Assembly: GCA_907163375.1 (NCBI GenBank)
Contig: CAJQUW010007059.1
Location: 806,001 to 870,000, forward strand
DNA length: 64,000 nucleotides
Reading direction: 5' to 3'
DNA from: Prostheceraeus crozeri
Lineage: Eukaryota; Platyhelminthes; Polycladida; Euryleptidae
Within the stretch, counting starts at the first letter, position 1, and each line of letters starts with the position of its first letter. Shown here piece by piece: positions 62,511 through 64,000 of this stretch. A program made the translations under genes and the position numbers. The notes under the pieces were generated by a model that worked only from the letters and a program-made list of their open reading frames with translations, had not been told where the DNA came from and searched no databases.

Positions 62511-63238
62511 CTTGTGTGAATGGACAACAACTTCGTGATAACTTTATTAATTTTCTGTTGCACTTTATCTATTGCGTCAAGCAGCGTGTGATGTACTTTA
62601 ATTTCTTTGCTATTAACTTGCATTTTCTCCTGGTTAATCTTCAACGCCGTTTTAAGAGCATTCAATTGTGCTTTATCACTAACCTTTTGATTAAGTGTTT
62701 TTACTTCATTTATCATTTTATTCATGAACTTCACTTGTTGTGTAATTCTGGTACTCAATTCGTCAACACTTTTTTGGAATGTAGATTGCAGTTGTTGCAA
62801 CTGTTGTAATAATTTTTGATTCTTTTCAGTAACTTTGACTAACTCTTCTTTCAGTTGTTTATTTTGATTTGTATTCTTTATAATGGCACCCCTTAAAGTT
62901 ATTGATAATAGGATTACAATCTTTGATTGTTCTGTTATTTTTTTATGAAGTGTTGATATATCTACTTCTAGATCTTTATTCTTTTTATCAAGTTTTAATA
63001 ATTTTTTTGTTAATGATTTGTCATTAAGTTTTAGCAACTCTAATTCATTTATTAGTGGAGCCACCTGTCTATCAACATATTCTTTATTTGCTAATTCAGT
63101 ATTTTGTTGTGGAAGAATAGAAAGATGTAACGGTCCTGTTAAAACGTCTCCAGTTTTCATGATATAGTTGTCTAGGTCTATGTCTGATTCTTGATTATTT
63201 GAAATGTAAGCACCTCCTCCAACATTTGTCAACATCAT
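62501..63238 (-). CDS. Fibre-like protein with phage-tail motif and coiled coil
   Basis: This 245-residue protein starts MMLTNVGGGAY. Residues 28-59 read KTGDVLTGPLHLS ... ELANKEYVDRQVAPL, the GDxMTGxLxL...ANKxYVD motif common in phage tail fibres. From about 60 to 240 it is a long coiled coil rich in Leu, Lys, Gln and Asn. It would form a trimeric fibre or attachment protein (inference). The frame is intact although neighbouring genes are broken. Start codons of this gene and the zinc-finger gene are 17 nt apart, divergent. Confidence 0.6.
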   Translation of the reverse strand: MMLTNVGGGAYISNNQESDIDLDNYIMKTGDVLTGPLHLSILPQQNTELANKEYVDRQVAPLINELELLKLNDKSLTKKLLKLDKKNKDLEVDISTLHKKITEQSKIVILLSITLRGAIIKNTNQNKQLKEELVKVTEKNQKLLQQLQQLQSTFQKSVDELSTRITQQVKFMNKMINEVKTLNQKVSDKAQLNALKTALKINQEKMQVNSKEIKVHHTLLDAIDKVQQKINKVITKLLSIHTSKS

Positions 63239-63255
63239 TTTTTCTGTTTAAAAAT

Positions 63256-63932
63256 ATGTTATCTAACGAGGAATTTGAAGCCCCGCGTTCCGAAGAAGAA
63301 GTTGGCGCTTTGCGTCTCGGCATCGAAGATTCAGTTGGTGGAGCCAAGCTTCTATCCAACAAAGTTGGCAGAACCAAGGTTCTATGTGAAATCTGTAATG
63401 CGGCATTCCATAACAAAGCATTATTAAATAAGCATGTGAAAGTAGTACATGCAACTGCATCTCCAGTACATGCAACAGCATCTCCAGCACATGCAACAGC
63501 ACACCCAGTGCAACACTTACAACAGTTACAACAGCACCAACCAGTAGAACAACAAATGTTACAACAACAAGTGCTAGAACAGTCGCAACCAGTAAAAAAA
63601 CGTGTGCTGAATGTGGAAAAGACATAACATCTAAGAATTTTGCACGTCATCAAAAAAGATGTCAATTACCAACACAACCAAAAATAAAAGATAGACAATG
63701 TTTGAATTGTAATAAATATTTCACTGCCCAGGGTTTTACTAATCATTCTAAGTCATGTACAATTAACACACGTAAATGTACTAGTTGTGAAATTCTTAAA
63801 CCCAAAACAGAATTTTATGATAGCAAATACCAATGTAAAGAATGCTTAAAACCACAAGTGAGATGGAATAACTGTAACAAAGTTGTAATGAAGAGAAACT
63901 TCGCACGTCATGTAACAATTTGTTATGAGTAA
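63256..63932 (+). pseudogene. C2H2/Cys-rich zinc-finger protein, frameshifted
   Basis: The first frame (63256-63627) has a C2H2 finger (CEICNAAFHNKALLNKHVKV, then VH), an imperfect HATASP repeat and a Gln-rich stretch. A run of seven A near 63595 shifts the frame. The next frame continues CAECGKDITSKNFARHQKRC, CLNCNKYFTAQGFTNHSKSC, CTSCEILKPKTEFYDSKYQC and a last NFARHVTIC to the stop at 63932. All are Cys/His units. The N-terminal 30 codons come from a GC-rich insert also present at 59690. DNA binding is likely; the role is unknown. Confidence 0.55.
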
Positions 63933-64000
63933 TTAACTTTTGTATCTGTAATAGTCCGGAGGTCAAGTCCATGCAGTTACTTGAATCTCTTGTCTACTTT
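63933..64000. other. Window edge, no feature
   Basis: Only 68 nt after the zinc-finger stop. No terminal repeat of Polinton B is visible. Confidence 0.4.

Larger units (their letters stand above)
57959..63932. mobile_element. Polinton B: decayed element of a second lineage
   Basis: Contains a broken adenain-like protease, a PLA2-integrase fusion, membrane-active-like proteins, a capsid protein, a fibre-like protein and zinc fingers. Gene order and sequences differ strongly from Polinton A. The base composition is more AT-rich. Neither terminal repeats nor polymerase and ATPase genes were found; they may lie beyond 64000 or be lost. Confidence 0.75.

Overview
The window is eukaryotic, AT-rich animal DNA. 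It holds the last three exons of a spliced host gene, and most of the rest is mobile DNA. GT-AG introns, an intron-borne THAP element, Penelope-like, hAT, Tc1, Harbinger and Polinton elements, and the recurrent word TAGGCCTA all fit a marine invertebrate such as an echinoderm, hemichordate or mollusc. That placement is inference; no species can be named from this sequence.

Layout. 1-8372: 3' exons of an unrecognised host gene (953-5701), with a THAP-coding TTAA element in its last intron, a hairpin repeat and a small MITE. 8373-15560: nested giant inverted repeats, the second containing a decayed Harbinger-type transposon (MADF protein plus transposase scraps). 16722-39389: a complete 22,668-bp Polinton/Maverick (called Polinton A) with ~1.19-kb terminal inverted repeats and a perfect 6-bp target duplication TCTCTT. 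39774-42066: a deleted Tc1-like element interrupted by a hAT. 43800-49261: foldback/MITE families, a second Harbinger copy and a 1-kb hAT-type element. 49620-52710: a Penelope-like retroelement whose GIY-YIG region is split by a 2.35-kb hAT with an 8-bp duplication. 52930-56240: a minisatellite and a diverged right arm of a Polinton related to A. 56240-57170: a second Penelope-like 3' end. 57959-64000: a decayed Polinton of a different lineage (Polinton B), cut by the window edge.

Polinton A looks like an integrated virus genome with almost intact reading frames. A rightward cluster (18207-25801) encodes an unknown spliced protein, two RING-type proteins, a DEDD-exonuclease-like protein, a stand-alone copy of the DNA polymerase N-terminal module, a small basic/hydrophobic virion-like protein, a packaging ATPase, an unknown conserved protein, a Cys-rich ORF, a chromodomain integrase, a basic core-like protein, the major capsid protein and an adenain-like protease. 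A leftward trio (27075-25829) encodes two paralogous small proteins and a two-repeat TBP-like protein. Two paralogous large virion-protein candidates run rightward (27111-30068), and protein-primed DNA polymerase B runs leftward (34360-30374). An acidic protein, 206-bp tandem repeats and a coiled-coil protein complete the right arm.

The most unusual feature is the transcription side. Polinton A appears to carry its own TATA-binding-protein-like factor. Its outer genes have matched CCAAT-plus-TATA promoters. The first gene and the polymerase gene both place the initiator ATG as the last three bases of exon 1, followed by a 67-68-nt intron and an exon beginning GCWTCW (Met-Ala-Ser). A third acceptor of the same type lies in frame before the exonuclease-like gene. 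This suggests an ATG-donating leader exon, possibly joined to alternative genes, alongside an element-encoded initiation factor.

Polinton B carries a PLA2-integrase fusion, a capsid gene with one nonsense codon, a broken protease, a fibre-like coiled-coil protein with a phage-tail motif and a zinc-finger gene. No polymerase or ATPase is visible before the window ends.
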